Shown here: positions 49,960 to 59,904 of the stretch, in pieces
Layout of the letters: each line of letters starts with the position of its first letter
How positions within the stretch are numbered: the stretch's first letter is position 1
NCBI RefSeq assembly: GCF_003054325.1
Contig: NZ_QBKU01000004.1
Coordinates: 62,001 to 126,000, forward strand
From: Sulfitobacter mediterraneus
GTDB lineage: Bacteria > Pseudomonadota > Alphaproteobacteria > Rhodobacterales > Rhodobacteraceae
DNA length: 64,000 nucleotides
Direction: 5' to 3'
The notes under the pieces: model-generated
Databases searched by the model: none
What the model was told of the DNA's origin: nothing
Seen by the model: only the letters and a program-made list of their open reading frames with translations
Program-made: the position numbers and the translations under genes

Positions 49960-50922
49960 ATGCGTGCAATGCAAATCACCGCTTACAACACCCCGCTCAG
50001 CTTGCAGGACGTGCCCATGCCCGCGCCAGAGGCAGGTGAGGTGTTGGTCAAGGTTGAGACCTGCGGTTTGAATTTTGCCGATCTGTTGTCGATCAAAGGC
50101 ACTTATCAGGAAAAGCCCGCGCTGCCCTATGCGCCGGGCATGGAACTGGCCGGTGAGATCACCGCATTGGGCGCGGGGGTGGACCATCTGGCGGTGGGGC
50201 AACGGATTGCGGCCTACACCGGGCAGGGGGGGCTGGGGGAATATGTGGCGATCCCCGCCGAGATTTGCGTGCCGATCCCCGATGAGATGAACGCGGTTGA
50301 TGCGGCGGCTTTCCTCATTGCCTATGGCACCAGCCACGTGGGTCTGGACTACAAGGCGCACCTGAAGCCGGGGGAACGTCTGTTGGTTCTGGGGGCATCG
50401 GGCGGCGTTGGTTTGACCGCGGTAGAACTGGGCAAACTGATGGGCGCAGAGGTGATCGCTTGCGCACGCGGCGCAGACAAGCTTGAGATCTGCCGCAAGG
50501 CCGGTGCCGACCACCTTATCAACTCAGAAACCGATGACATCCGCGAGATCGTCAAATCGCTGGGCGGTGCGGATGTGGTTTATGACCCTATCGGCGGTGA
50601 TCAGTTCAAAGCGGCCATGCGGGCCTGCAACCCCGAGGCGCGCATTCTGCCGCTTGGCTTTGCCTCAGGTGAAGTGCCGCAGATCCCGGCAAATATCCTG
50701 TTGGTGAAAAATCTCACCGTGCTTGGGCTTTATTGGGGCGGCTATGCGCGGATCAATCCTTCTGTGCTGACGGACAGTTTCAAAACGTTGTTTGATTGGT
50801 ATGTGGCAGGCAAGGTCAAGCCGCACGTCAGCCATGTGTTGCCGCTTGATCAAGCCAATGAGGCGCTGGAATTGCTGCGCGGTCGCAAGGCGACAGGCAA
50901 AGTGGTGGTGCAGGTCGCGTAA
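49960..50922 (+). CDS. Zinc-independent quinone oxidoreductase (MDR family)
   Basis: A 320-residue medium-chain reductase of the NADPH:quinone oxidoreductase type. It has the Rossmann motif VLGASGGVGLTAVELGK near residues 143-159, the conserved N-terminal CGLNFADLL, and no structural or catalytic zinc cysteine cluster. It may reduce quinones or alkenals. The ATG at 49960 is preferred over one 54 bases upstream because GGAAGGA is well spaced. It is divergent from mrpA (224-bp gap, nothing else seen) and convergent with the next gene. Confidence 0.88.
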   Translation: MRAMQITAYNTPLSLQDVPMPAPEAGEVLVKVETCGLNFADLLSIKGTYQEKPALPYAPGMELAGEITALGAGVDHLAVGQRIAAYTGQGGLGEYVAIPAEICVPIPDEMNAVDAAAFLIAYGTSHVGLDYKAHLKPGERLLVLGASGGVGLTAVELGKLMGAEVIACARGADKLEICRKAGADHLINSETDDIREIVKSLGGADVVYDPIGGDQFKAAMRACNPEARILPLGFASGEVPQIPANILLVKNLTVLGLYWGGYARINPSVLTDSFKTLFDWYVAGKVKPHVSHVLPLDQANEALELLRGRKATGKVVVQVA

Positions 50923-50925
50923 CGC

Positions 50926-51903
50926 TTAAAACCGGCCACGCACGCGGCCTTTGACCTGACGCGCCTTTTGCCGTTCGCGCAGGAAAACAAATAGGCCAGA
51001 TCCGATGATCAAGGCGATGCCGACCCAGACCTCCCATTCTGGCAAGTCGCCAAAGATCACCAGACCCCAGAACACGGCCAAGGGCAGGCCGACATATTCA
51101 AACGGGGCGACGGTGGCGGCATCGGCCAGCCTGTAGGCCTGGCTCAGCGCATAGCCGATGATCGCGGCGTTCAGGCCCAGACCGCCAAAAACCAGCCAGT
51201 CTTCTTGCGGCGGCCAGACCCAAGCCCGCAGCAGGAACTGTACCGAAGGATTGGCGGTTTCTGCGGCAAAGCGGCCATCCCCTGCCACGATGAAAAAACC
51301 GACAGAGACCACGATGAACACTGCTTGAATGTAAACCGACAGCACAGAGGCCTTTGCCTTGACGCCCAGCTTGCGGGTCAAAAGTTGGTTCAGGGCATAA
51401 GTCAGCGCGGCGATGATCGGCATCAATAGAACCAACCGTGAGGCCTGCAATGTCTCGGTGCCTGCCCATGGTCGCTGCATGATCACCACGCCGATGAAGC
51501 CGACAAACACCGCGGCCATTCGGATCGGGCCAACCTTTTCACCCAACATCGGAATGGAGAGCAGGGTGATGAACAGCGGCGCCGCAAAAAACAGTGCGGT
51601 TGCATCGGCCAGTGGCAGGGCGGCCAGCGCAACAAAGAAGGTCATATTGGCCACAACCACCAGCAACCCGCGCAAAATGTGCAAGGCAGGTTGATCGGTT
51701 TTCAGCAGATGCCAGCCGCCCTCGATCTTGACGAAAATCAAACTGAACAGGATGCCAATGGCGGATCGGGAAAAGACAATCTGATGCAGGGGATAACCGC
51801 CTGACAGCTGTTTGATCAGCATATCATTGACCGAAATCGCCGCGACCCCGCCCAATACAAATGCAATGGCCAGCCCGGCCCGGTTTTGAAATCCCTCAGT
51901 CAT
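50926..51903 (-). CDS. DMT-family transporter (EamA repeats)
   Basis: A 325-residue protein with ten hydrophobic spans in two EamA repeats and a basic C-terminal tail (RERQKARQVKGRVRGRF). The first repeat has SRSAIGILFSLIF and the second LSQAYRLADAATVAPFEY. It is an inner-membrane exporter or importer of a metabolite, unknown here. It ends three bases after the reductase gene. Confidence 0.88.
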   Translation of the reverse strand: MTEGFQNRAGLAIAFVLGGVAAISVNDMLIKQLSGGYPLHQIVFSRSAIGILFSLIFVKIEGGWHLLKTDQPALHILRGLLVVVANMTFFVALAALPLADATALFFAAPLFITLLSIPMLGEKVGPIRMAAVFVGFIGVVIMQRPWAGTETLQASRLVLLMPIIAALTYALNQLLTRKLGVKAKASVLSVYIQAVFIVVSVGFFIVAGDGRFAAETANPSVQFLLRAWVWPPQEDWLVFGGLGLNAAIIGYALSQAYRLADAATVAPFEYVGLPLAVFWGLVIFGDLPEWEVWVGIALIIGSGLFVFLRERQKARQVKGRVRGRF

Positions 51904-51980
51904 AGGTTTGACCTATCAGCCCCGTTGCCCCTGTCCAGAGAAATGCGTAGCGTGAGACCAACACCAAAAGGAGCCGCCTC

Positions 51981-52493
51981 ATGCATATGTCCGACACCCG
52001 CCAGATCGCCGTCCCTCCGGCCGAGGTTTATGCCGCATTGCTCGACCCCGAAGTGTTGAAGCAATGCGTGCCGGGCGCACAAGAGGTAACCGGTACCGTT
52101 GAAGACGGGTTTCAGGCCACCGTTGTGCAAAAGGTCGGCCCGGTGAAGGCGACCTTTAAGGGGGAGGTGACCATTTCGGACATGGTGCCGGGCGAGGCGA
52201 TGAAAATCGACGGATCGGGCAAAGGCGGCGCGGCAGGGTTTGCCAAGGGCGGCGCGGATGTGCGGCTCGCGGCGAAGGATGGCGGCACCGAGCTGAGCTA
52301 TGATGTGGACGCCAAGGTGGGCGGCAAGCTGGCGCAGCTTGGCAGCCGGATCATCGACGGTTTTGCCAAAAAGATGGCCGATCAGTTTTTTGACAATCTG
52401 CAGACCGCATTGGAAGGCCCGGCAGAAGAGCCCGAGGCGCCAGACGCCGAAGAGGGCGGCAAAAAAGGCTGGTTCGGGCTGAAGAAAAACTAA
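51981..52493 (+). CDS. CoxG-like SRPBCC protein
   Basis: A 170-residue SRPBCC (CoxG/CO-dehydrogenase subunit G) protein with [26 protein letters not shown] and the middle [19 protein letters not shown]-terminal Glu-rich tail ends in WFGLKKN. Solitary CoxG-like proteins without CO dehydrogenase genes are common, and the role is unknown. The ATG at 51981 has AAGGAG seven bases before it; a second ATG two codons later is also possible. Confidence 0.85.
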   Translation: MHMSDTRQIAVPPAEVYAALLDPEVLKQCVPGAQEVTGTVEDGFQATVVQKVGPVKATFKGEVTISDMVPGEAMKIDGSGKGGAAGFAKGGADVRLAAKDGGTELSYDVDAKVGGKLAQLGSRIIDGFAKKMADQFFDNLQTALEGPAEEPEAPDAEEGGKKGWFGLKKN

Positions 52494-52555
52494 ACGGGTC
52501 TGTTCACTTTAATTTATCCGGTCTAGGTTCCCCGCCACAACAAGCGGAGAAGAGC

Positions 52556-53485
52556 ATGCCGGACATTGTCCAGATTAACGAGTTGCGCAAATCCTACAAA
52601 GGCGGGTTTCAGGCGCTGAAAGGCATCAACCTTGCCATTCGCAGGGGTGAAATTCTGGCGCTGCTCGGGCCAAATGGCGCGGGTAAAACCACCCTGATTT
52701 CAACGATTTGCGGGATCACTACGGCGACGTCGGGAACTGTCACCGTGGACGGGCACGACATTGTTGCCAACTACCGCGCCGCGCGGTCGATCATTGGTCT
52801 GGTGCCCCAGGAGATCAACCTGGAACCCTTTGAACGGGTGATCAACACCGTGCGATTCTCGCGTGGCCTTTTTGGCAAACCAAGTGATGATGCGGCCATC
52901 GAAAAGGTGCTGCGCCAACTGTCGCTCTGGGACAAGAAAGACAATCAGGTGCGTGAGTTGTCCGGCGGTATGAAGCGCCGTGTTCTGATTGCCAAAGCTT
53001 TGGCGCATGATCCGCGGGTGTTGTTTCTGGACGAACCCACTGCTGGTGTTGATGTCGAACTGCGCAAGGACATGTGGGATATCGTGGCCAAGCTTAAGGC
53101 CGACGGTGTGACTATCATCCTGACCACCCACTACATCGAAGAGGCCGAAGCGATTGCCGACCGTGTGGGCGTGATCGCCAATGGTGAGCTGATGCTGGTC
53201 GAGGATAAGGATACGCTGATGGCGCGGATGGGGCAGAAACAGCTTGATGTGCTGCTAACCGATCCGATCACGGAAATTCCAGCGGCCCTGCAATCAGATG
53301 CGCTTGAGCTGTCGGAGGATGGCACAACCTTGATCTACACCTACGACACACGTTCCGAACGCACAGGCATCACCAAGCTGCTGGCAGATGTGGCGGCGGC
53401 GGGCCTTGTCCTGCGCGATGTGCAAACCCGGCAATCAAGCCTTGAGGATATCTTTGTCGGTCTGGTCAAGGAGGATGCGGCATGA
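52556..53485 (+). CDS. ABC-2 type exporter ATPase
   Basis: A 309-residue ATPase of the YadG/NodI type, with GPNGAGKTT near residues 40-48, signature [15 protein letters not shown], and [14 protein letters not shown]-terminal part follows the catalytic domain. It overlaps the permease gene by four bases. The exported substrate is unknown. Confidence 0.88.
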   Translation: MPDIVQINELRKSYKGGFQALKGINLAIRRGEILALLGPNGAGKTTLISTICGITTATSGTVTVDGHDIVANYRAARSIIGLVPQEINLEPFERVINTVRFSRGLFGKPSDDAAIEKVLRQLSLWDKKDNQVRELSGGMKRRVLIAKALAHDPRVLFLDEPTAGVDVELRKDMWDIVAKLKADGVTIILTTHYIEEAEAIADRVGVIANGELMLVEDKDTLMARMGQKQLDVLLTDPITEIPAALQSDALELSEDGTTLIYTYDTRSERTGITKLLADVAAAGLVLRDVQTRQSSLEDIFVGLVKEDAA

Positions 53486-54243
53486 ACTGGACTGCAATCA
53501 AATCTATCTACGTCTTTGAAATGTATCGATTTTTCCGCACGATTGCGCAAAGCTTTCTTGCGCCGGTGATCTCGACCTCGCTGTATTTTGTTGTCTTTGG
53601 CGGCGCTATCGGCAGCCGCATTCAAGAGGTGGACGGGATCACCTATGCGGCCTTTATCGTGCCGGGACTGATCATGTTGACGGTGATCACACAGTCTATC
53701 TCGAACGCCTCTTTTGGGATCTATTTCCCCAAGTTTCTCGGCACGTTCTCTGAAATCCTGTCGGCCCCCATCAGCTTTATCGAGATTGTTCTGGGCTATG
53801 TCGGGGCGGCGGCAACCAAGGCGTTGATCATTGGCGCGATCATTTTGGTAACGGCGTTTTTCTTTGTCGATTTCTCCATCCAGAATCCACTCGCGATGAT
53901 TGCCTTTCTGGTGCTGACCAGCGTGAGCTTTTCGCTGTTTGGCTTTATCCTTGGGGTATGGGCGGGAAATTTTGAACAGTTGCAAATTGTGCCGTTGCTG
54001 GTGATCACACCGCTGATTTTTCTGGGCGGGTCGTTTTATTCGATCTCGATGTTGCCGCAGATCTGGCAATCGGTCTCGATGTTCAATCCGGTAGTTTATC
54101 TGATCTCGGGGTTCCGCTGGTCCTTTTACGGCAGTGCTGACGTTCCGATCCTGACGTCGCTGGTGGCAATCGGGTTTTTCACAGGCGTTTGTCTGACTGT
54201 GATTTGGTGGATATTCCGCACCGGCTGGCGCATCCGTCAATAA
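53482..54243 (+). CDS. ABC-2 type exporter permease
   Basis: A 253-residue permease with six spans of the YadH type, including the cytoplasmic start [10 protein letters not shown] and the conserved [16 protein letters not shown]. It works with the preceding ATPase. A hairpin follows the stop. Confidence 0.88.
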   Translation: MNWTAIKSIYVFEMYRFFRTIAQSFLAPVISTSLYFVVFGGAIGSRIQEVDGITYAAFIVPGLIMLTVITQSISNASFGIYFPKFLGTFSEILSAPISFIEIVLGYVGAAATKALIIGAIILVTAFFFVDFSIQNPLAMIAFLVLTSVSFSLFGFILGVWAGNFEQLQIVPLLVITPLIFLGGSFYSISMLPQIWQSVSMFNPVVYLISGFRWSFYGSADVPILTSLVAIGFFTGVCLTVIWWIFRTGWRIRQ

Positions 54244-54250
54244 ACCTTTT

Positions 54251-54278
54251 GCCAGCCGCCTTGTTTGCGGCGGCTGGC
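54251..54278 (+). terminator. GC-rich hairpin after the exporter genes
   Basis: GCCAGCCGCC (54251-54260) pairs with GGCGGCTGGC (54269-54278) across an eight-base loop. It is preceded by AAACCTTTT but has no following T-run. It probably ends most exporter transcripts before the peptidase gene. Confidence 0.6.
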
Positions 54279-54296
54279 CGCTCTACATGGGTTGTC

Positions 54297-55094
54297 ATGA
54301 AACGATGGCTGCCCTTCCTTAAATCCGATCCGACTGTTGCCGTGATCCGCCTCTCTGGCGTGATCGGCACACAGGGGCGCGGGGCGTTGAATGACGCAAC
54401 CCTTGCCCCTGTCATTGAAAAAGCATTTGCCAAGGGCAAGCCTGACGCGGTTGCGCTTGAGTTGAATTCACCAGGCGGCAGTCCGGTGCAATCGTCACTG
54501 ATCGGCGCACGCATCCGGCGGCTGGCGGCGGAAAAAGAGATACCTGTGATCGCCTTTGTCGAGGATGTCGCAGCCTCTGGCGGGTATTGGCTCGCTGCGG
54601 CAGCAGATGAGATTTATGCCGATCCCAGTTCGGTTGTCGGCTCGATCGGGGTGATCTCTGCCTCCTTTGGTGTGCATGAGTTTATCAAGGAACACGGGGT
54701 CGAACGGCGCGTCTATACTGCCGGTAAATCCAAATCCATGCTGGACCCGTTCCGCCCCGAAAACCCCGAGGATGTCGCGCGGCTGAAGACCTTGCTTGAG
54801 GATATTCACGCCAATTTCATCGACCACATAAAAGATCGGCGCGGCGACAAGCTGCCTGCGGACCTTGATCTGTTTACCGGTGAGATTTGGCTGGCCCGGC
54901 GGGCGCAGGAACTGGGCCTGATAGATGGTATTGGCCATCTGCTGCCGGTTTTGAAGGACCGCTTTGGCGATAAGGTCAAACTGCGCCGCTATGGCGTTCG
55001 ACGCGGATTGATGTCACGGTTTGGCATGCAGATGGTGCAGGACGCCGTTCACGGCATAGAGGAACGCGCCGCATTTGCGCGGTTTGGACTGTAA
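54297..55094 (+). CDS. S49-family peptidase (SppA-like)
   Basis: A 265-residue S49 protease with a serine-lysine dyad, S94 in EDVAASGGYW and K146 in AGKSKSML. The spacing of 52 residues matches the Bacillus SppA dyad. The N-terminus is short and lacks a clear membrane span, so it may be cytoplasmic or peripheral. It is thought to degrade leftover signal peptides or membrane proteins. The ATG at 54297 is chosen because the earlier frame start lies inside the permease gene. A small gene follows after three bases. Confidence 0.82.
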   Translation: MKRWLPFLKSDPTVAVIRLSGVIGTQGRGALNDATLAPVIEKAFAKGKPDAVALELNSPGGSPVQSSLIGARIRRLAAEKEIPVIAFVEDVAASGGYWLAAAADEIYADPSSVVGSIGVISASFGVHEFIKEHGVERRVYTAGKSKSMLDPFRPENPEDVARLKTLLEDIHANFIDHIKDRRGDKLPADLDLFTGEIWLARRAQELGLIDGIGHLLPVLKDRFGDKVKLRRYGVRRGLMSRFGMQMVQDAVHGIEERAAFARFGL

Positions 55095-55097
55095 CGC

Positions 55098-55262
55098 ATG
55101 GTTTTCAAAATCGTCCTTCTCTTCCTCGTCTTTATGGGCGTGCTGGCATGGTTCGGCAAAATGCACTGGATCGGCGGCAAGCGGTTTTCGCAGACCAAAT
55201 GCCGGTCTTGCGGGCGCTATCGCATCGGCAAAGGCCCCTGTAGCTGCGGAGGAAAAAGCTGA
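55098..55262 (+). CDS. 54-residue membrane-anchored zinc ribbon-like protein
   Basis: A small gene between the peptidase and the exchanger, with its TGA overlapping the next start. The product has a hydrophobic start (KIVLLFLVFMGVLAWFG) and a C-terminal CRSCGRYRIGKGPCSCG with four cysteines able to bind zinc. The stop/start overlaps and short gaps on both sides support it as real. Family and function are unknown to me. Confidence 0.7.
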   Translation: MVFKIVLLFLVFMGVLAWFGKMHWIGGKRFSQTKCRSCGRYRIGKGPCSCGGKS

Positions 55263-56218
55263 TGGTGATGCCATGGCTGCTGTCGGGTTTGGGGTTGTTG
55301 ATCCTGCTGCTTGCGGGTGACGCGCTGGTCAAAGGGGCGGTGAACCTGTCGCTGCGGCTGGGTGTCCCAGCCTTGATTGTCAGTCTGACGATTGTGGCTT
55401 TTGGCACCTCCGCGCCTGAGCTGTTGATTTCGATCAAAGCCATTCTGGACGATGCCCCCGGTATTGCGCTGGGCAATGTGGTGGGGTCGAACACCGCCAA
55501 TATTCTATTGGTTTTGGGTATTCCGGCGCTTTTGGCGACGATGCACACATCCGAATGCCGCACCCGCAAGACCTACAATTTCATGATCGCAGCTTCGATC
55601 CTGTTTATCGCACTGGCGTTTCGCGGTGTGTTTGACTGGTTGGCCGGTTTGGTGCTGCTCGGCGGGTTGGCCTATGTGCTGGCCGATGCGTTCCGTGATG
55701 CCAAAGCGCACCGCAATGCCTGCAAAGGTGAACCGGACGAGGATGAAGAACCCGAAGGCGCAGATCCGGATATGCCGGGATGGCAGATCGTGGTTTTTCT
55801 GGTGCTCGGGCTGATCGGGTTACCGGTTGGTGCGGGGCTCTTGGTGGACAACGCCACCGTGATTGCACAGGCCTACGGCGTGAGCGACACGGTCATTGGC
55901 CTCACGCTTGTTGCAATCGGGACATCCTTGCCGGAACTGGCGACAACAGTGATGGCTGCGCTGCGCCGTCAGGCCGATGTGGCATTGGGTAATGTCATCG
56001 GGTCGAACATGTTCAATCTTCTGGCCATTATCGGGATTGCCTCGCTGGTCGGGCCAATCTCGGTTGATCCTGAGTTCTTGCGGTTTGATCTGTGGGTGAT
56101 GCTGGGCGCATCGTTGCTGCTGATCCCGTTTGTATATTTGAAAATGGACATCACCCGTCTGTGGGGAATTGCCCTAAGCGCCCTATATGCCCTCTATCTG
56201 ATTGTTGTTTTGATCTGA
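55262..56218 (+). CDS. Calcium/sodium exchanger (YrbG-like)
   Basis: A 318-residue exchanger of the CaCA superfamily with about ten spans. The two inverted alpha-repeats are FGTSAPELLISIKA and GTSLPELATTVMAAL. An acidic loop (DEDEEPEGADPD) near residue 160 separates the halves. It moves calcium against sodium or potassium; the E. coli relative YrbG is typical. It overlaps the small zinc-ribbon gene (TGATG). Confidence 0.9.
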   Translation: MVMPWLLSGLGLLILLLAGDALVKGAVNLSLRLGVPALIVSLTIVAFGTSAPELLISIKAILDDAPGIALGNVVGSNTANILLVLGIPALLATMHTSECRTRKTYNFMIAASILFIALAFRGVFDWLAGLVLLGGLAYVLADAFRDAKAHRNACKGEPDEDEEPEGADPDMPGWQIVVFLVLGLIGLPVGAGLLVDNATVIAQAYGVSDTVIGLTLVAIGTSLPELATTVMAALRRQADVALGNVIGSNMFNLLAIIGIASLVGPISVDPEFLRFDLWVMLGASLLLIPFVYLKMDITRLWGIALSALYALYLIVVLI

Positions 56219-56228
56219 GGAGGCCGCC

Positions 56229-57008
56229 ATGAAAGGCGCATTGGTAACAGGGGCAGGGCATCGTTTGGGCCGCGCTATGGCGCTTGAGCTTGCAGCGCAG
56301 GGCTTTGACGTGGCGGTGCACTATGCCAGCTCTGCGGATGGGGCCGATGAAACCGTTCGGCTGATTGAGGCCGCAGGTGGCCGCGCCGTGGCGCTGCAGG
56401 CGGATTTGTTGGACGAGGACCAGATGCAGTCGCTTTTCCCTCGGGCGGTTGAGGCGCTGGGTGGGCCAATCACCTGTCTGGTCAACAACGCGTCGATCTT
56501 TGAATATGACACCGTGCAATCCGCGACGCTTGAAAGCTGGGACCGGCATTTGGGCAGCAATCTGCGGGCACCATTTGTGCTGACACAGGCCATGGCCGCG
56601 CAGAAGCTTGCGCCGGAGCTTGATGAGAATGGTGAGCCGCAGGCCACCGGCCTGATCGTCAATATGGTGGATCAACGGGTGCGCAAGCTGACGCCTGAGT
56701 TCATGACCTATACGCTGGCCAAGATGGGCCTCTGGGCGATGACCCAAACCACCGCGCAGGCGCTTGCCCCCGCGATCCGGGTGAATGCGATCGGGCCGGG
56801 GCCTACCTTGCAAGGCAGCCGCCAAAGCGACGCGCATTTCGCGGCGCAGCGGCGCAATACGGTTTTGCAGCGCGGTGCGGATGCCAAGGGAATCACCTCG
56901 GCGCTCAGCTACTTTTTGAACGAGCCTGCGGTCACCGGTCAGCTGCTTTGTGTGGATGGCGGGCAGCATCTGGGCTGGAAAACACCGGATGTTCTTGGGG
57001 TCGAGTAA
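56229..57008 (+). CDS. SDR-family oxidoreductase, FolM-like
   Basis: A 259-residue SDR with TGAGHRLGRAMA near the start, VNNASIFE, and YTLAKMGLW near residue 160. The H-R-L in the cofactor loop and the C-terminal VDGGQHLGW resemble pteridine or dihydromonapterin reductases (FolM). A role in pterin metabolism is possible but not certain. It follows the exchanger gene by ten bases. The downstream 288-bp region is AT-rich. Confidence 0.82.
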   Translation: MKGALVTGAGHRLGRAMALELAAQGFDVAVHYASSADGADETVRLIEAAGGRAVALQADLLDEDQMQSLFPRAVEALGGPITCLVNNASIFEYDTVQSATLESWDRHLGSNLRAPFVLTQAMAAQKLAPELDENGEPQATGLIVNMVDQRVRKLTPEFMTYTLAKMGLWAMTQTTAQALAPAIRVNAIGPGPTLQGSRQSDAHFAAQRRNTVLQRGADAKGITSALSYFLNEPAVTGQLLCVDGGQHLGWKTPDVLGVE

Positions 57009-57296
57009 CCAACGCGGCGGGAAAGTTCTGCACCGGACACGCAAAGATTGCAGTTTTGTTGCGAAAATCAAGCGATTTCAATAATTTGGACGAATGATCA
57101 AAAAAATATCCTTTAATTGCAGTGCCTTAACATAGTGCCTAATTCTTAGGCAAATCGACGAACCCTGCCGAAAACAAAGAGAAAACTGCGTTGATCAGAA
57201 GTTATCATCAGACTTATCCACAAGTTCCGTGGGTATGTTCACACTTGTTAACTGCGGCTTCCTGTTGCAGCAAAGGCTAAGAATCAGGCGGAGCCA
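57009..57296. promoter_or_regulatory. AT-rich gap with a DnaA box and a palindrome
   Basis: This gap before uvrC is markedly AT-rich compared with its surroundings. It contains a perfect DnaA box TTATCCACA (57214-57222) and the 17-bp dyad TGCCTAATTCTTAGGCA (57136-57152), preceded by AGTGCCTTAACAT. It may be only the uvrC promoter. I see one perfect DnaA box, not a cluster, so a replication origin is not claimed. Confidence 0.4.
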
Positions 57297-59162
57297 ATGA
57301 ACAGCGAATCGGACATTCCAAAAACTGGAAATGAGGTTATTCAGGGGTACCTCAAGACCATTGATGCATCGCCCGGTGTTTACCGGATGCTCGATAGCGA
57401 AAGCCGTGTTCTTTATGTTGGTAAGGCTCGCAATTTGCGGGCGCGGGTCAGCAGCTATGCCCGCCCCACTGGCCATTCAGGGCGCATTTCGCGAATGATC
57501 GCCAACACTGCGTCGATGATGTTTCTGACCACCAAGACAGAGACAGAAGCGCTGCTGCTTGAGCAGAACCTGATCAAACAGCTCAAGCCGAAGTTCAACG
57601 TGCTGCTGCGCGACGACAAAAGCTTTCCCAATATTCTGGTGACGGCAGATCACGATTATCCGCAGATTAAGAAACATCGCGGCGCAAAAAAGGAAAAAGG
57701 CAGCTATTATGGCCCCTTCGCCAGCGCCGGTGCGGTCAACAGGACGTTGAACCAATTGCAGCGGGTGTTCTTGCTGCGCGATTGTTCCAACGCCATGTTC
57801 GAAAGCCGGACACGCCCCTGTCTGCAACATCAGATCAAACGGTGTTCGGCCCCTTGCGTGGGCAAGGTCAGTCCCGAGGAATACCGCCAGACAGTGCGGG
57901 ATGCGGAAAAGTTCCTGTCGGGCAAAACCACCGATATTCAGGCCCGTCTGGCCAGTGAGATGTCCGCCGCCTCCGAAGAGATGGAGTTTGAACGGGCGGC
58001 TGCCTTGCGGGACCGGATCAAAGCTCTGACGCAGGTGCAGACCGCACAGGGCATCAACCCAAAAGGCGTGTCTGAGGCCGATATCATCGCGCTGCATATG
58101 GACAGTGGTCAGGCCTGTGTGCAGGTGTTTTTCATCCGCGCCAATCAAAACTGGGGAAACCGCGACTATTATCCACGCGTTGGTGCCGATGTGGATGCGG
58201 CCGAGGTGCTTGAGGCCTTTATTGGCCAGTTCTACGACACCCGCGAGCCGCCGCGCCAATTGATCCTCAGCAACGAGATTGAAAGCCCCGATCTGATGGC
58301 GGACGCTTTGACTGGTAAGCTGGGCCGTAAAGTTGAACTGATCGTGCCGAAACGCGGTGAAAAGGCCGATCTGGTCGATGGCGCCCTGCGCAACGCAAGG
58401 GAATCTCTGGCCCGCAAGATGGCGGAAACCGCTACGCAGACGAAACTGCTTCAGGGGTTGATGGATGCCTTTGATCTGCCCGAACCACCGCAGCGGATCG
58501 AGGTCTACGACAACTCGCATATTCAAGGGACCAATGCGGTTGGCGGGATGATCGTGTCCGGGCCGGACGGGTTTATGAAAAACCAATACCGCAAGTTCAA
58601 CATTCGAGGTGACGATCTGACCCCCGGCGATGACTTTGGCATGATGAAAGAGGTGCTAACCCGCCGGTTCAAACGGCTGATCAAAGAAGATCCCGATCGC
58701 AGTCAGGGCATGTGGCCGGATCTGCTTTTGATTGATGGTGGGGCAGGGCAGGTCAGCGCAGTTGCCTCGATCATGCGCGAATACGGGGTTGAGGACATTC
58801 CGATGGTCGGCGTGGCCAAAGGTGTGGACCGCGATGCCGGCAAGGAAGAATTCCACCGTGTCGGCAAACGCCCGATGGCCCTACGCCACAATGATCCGGT
58901 GCTGTACTTTGTGCAGCGCATGCGCGATGAGGCCCACCGTTTTGCCATTGGCACGCACCGCGCCAAACGGGCCAAGGCCGTGGGCGCAACCCCGTTGGAT
59001 GATGTGCCCGGTGTGGGTGCGGCCCGCAAGCGGGCGCTGCTTGCGCATTTCGGCTCGGCCAAGGCGGTTGGCCGCGCGGCACTCAGCGATCTGAAGGCTG
59101 TTGATGGTGTTTCAGATGCCTTGGCCGAAACGATTTACGCTTTTTTCCATGAGCGCGGGTAG
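57297..59162 (+). CDS. uvrC: Excinuclease ABC subunit C
   Basis: A 621-residue nucleotide-excision repair endonuclease. Residues 27-105 are the GIY-YIG domain (SPGVYRMLDSESRVLYVGKA). A UVR motif follows at about 220, then the RNase H-like half with EVYDNSHIQG and LLLIDGGAGQVSA. The C-terminus is a helix-hairpin-helix (VPGVGAARKRALLAHFGS). It cuts DNA on both sides of a lesion together with UvrAB. Full length. Confidence 0.97.
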   Translation: MNSESDIPKTGNEVIQGYLKTIDASPGVYRMLDSESRVLYVGKARNLRARVSSYARPTGHSGRISRMIANTASMMFLTTKTETEALLLEQNLIKQLKPKFNVLLRDDKSFPNILVTADHDYPQIKKHRGAKKEKGSYYGPFASAGAVNRTLNQLQRVFLLRDCSNAMFESRTRPCLQHQIKRCSAPCVGKVSPEEYRQTVRDAEKFLSGKTTDIQARLASEMSAASEEMEFERAAALRDRIKALTQVQTAQGINPKGVSEADIIALHMDSGQACVQVFFIRANQNWGNRDYYPRVGADVDAAEVLEAFIGQFYDTREPPRQLILSNEIESPDLMADALTGKLGRKVELIVPKRGEKADLVDGALRNARESLARKMAETATQTKLLQGLMDAFDLPEPPQRIEVYDNSHIQGTNAVGGMIVSGPDGFMKNQYRKFNIRGDDLTPGDDFGMMKEVLTRRFKRLIKEDPDRSQGMWPDLLLIDGGAGQVSAVASIMREYGVEDIPMVGVAKGVDRDAGKEEFHRVGKRPMALRHNDPVLYFVQRMRDEAHRFAIGTHRAKRAKAVGATPLDDVPGVGAARKRALLAHFGSAKAVGRAALSDLKAVDGVSDALAETIYAFFHERG

Positions 59163-59238
59163 TGGCCTGGTGCCCTTGGCTGCCTTTGGGGCAATCTTGA
59201 TGCTTTTACGTCCTGAAAGGTCACTGTAGGGTGCCGAC

Positions 59239-59904
59239 ATGAAGTGGAATCTGCCCAATATCCTGACTGTCCTGCGTTTGGTCGCTGCGCCCGGCGTGGC
59301 GGTGATGTTTTTGTATTTCACCCGGCCTTATGCGGATTGGTTTGCGCTGATCCTGTTCCTGTCTGCGGCGATCACCGATTGGTTTGACGGCTATCTGGCA
59401 CGGGCGTGGAAACAGGAAACCAAGCTGGGTGCGATGCTGGACCCGATTGCCGACAAGGCGATGGTGGTGATTGCGCTCATGGTGATCATCGCATTTTCAA
59501 GCTGGTCGCCTTGGCTGATCCTGCCGTCCACCGTGATCTTGTTCCGCGAGGTGTTCGTCTCGGGGCTGCGCGAGTTCCTTGGCGATGTGGCGGGGACGCT
59601 GAAGGTCACGCAACTGGCCAAATGGAAAACCACCTTTCAGATGACCGCGATCACGGTCCTTTTCGCTCAGGGCGTTTTTGAACATTACCTCGGCATGTCG
59701 GTCTTTGGCATGGACGAGGCGATGATTGATGCGGTTCTGAACGGCGAGGAAGAGGACGTGCTTGGCTTGCGTTGGAAGCTGGAAGGCATGGAATGGGCTG
59801 GATGGCTTGGCCTGTGGTTGTTGTGGATCGCGGCCGCACTGACGGCGGTCACCGGTTTTGATTACCTGCGCAAGGCGCTGCCACATCTTCGGGAGGGACA
59901 ATGA
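59239..59904 (+). CDS. pgsA: CDP-diacylglycerol-glycerol-3-phosphate phosphatidyltransferase
   Basis: A 221-residue inner-membrane enzyme with the CDP-alcohol transferase motif DWFDGYLARAWKQETKLGAMLDPIADK (positions 49-75), read as D-x2-DG-x2-AR...G-x3-D-x3-D. It makes phosphatidylglycerophosphate. It contains an unusual insert with MSVFGMDEAMIDAVLNGEEEDVLG before the last span. It overlaps moaD by four bases. Confidence 0.93.
   Translation: MKWNLPNILTVLRLVAAPGVAVMFLYFTRPYADWFALILFLSAAITDWFDGYLARAWKQETKLGAMLDPIADKAMVVIALMVIIAFSSWSPWLILPSTVILFREVFVSGLREFLGDVAGTLKVTQLAKWKTTFQMTAITVLFAQGVFEHYLGMSVFGMDEAMIDAVLNGEEEDVLGLRWKLEGMEWAGWLGLWLLWIAAALTAVTGFDYLRKALPHLREGQ

Noticed and set aside
57009..57296. 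Chromosomal replication origin
   Set aside because: Only one perfect DnaA box was found, and no dnaA, hemE or parAB gene is nearby.
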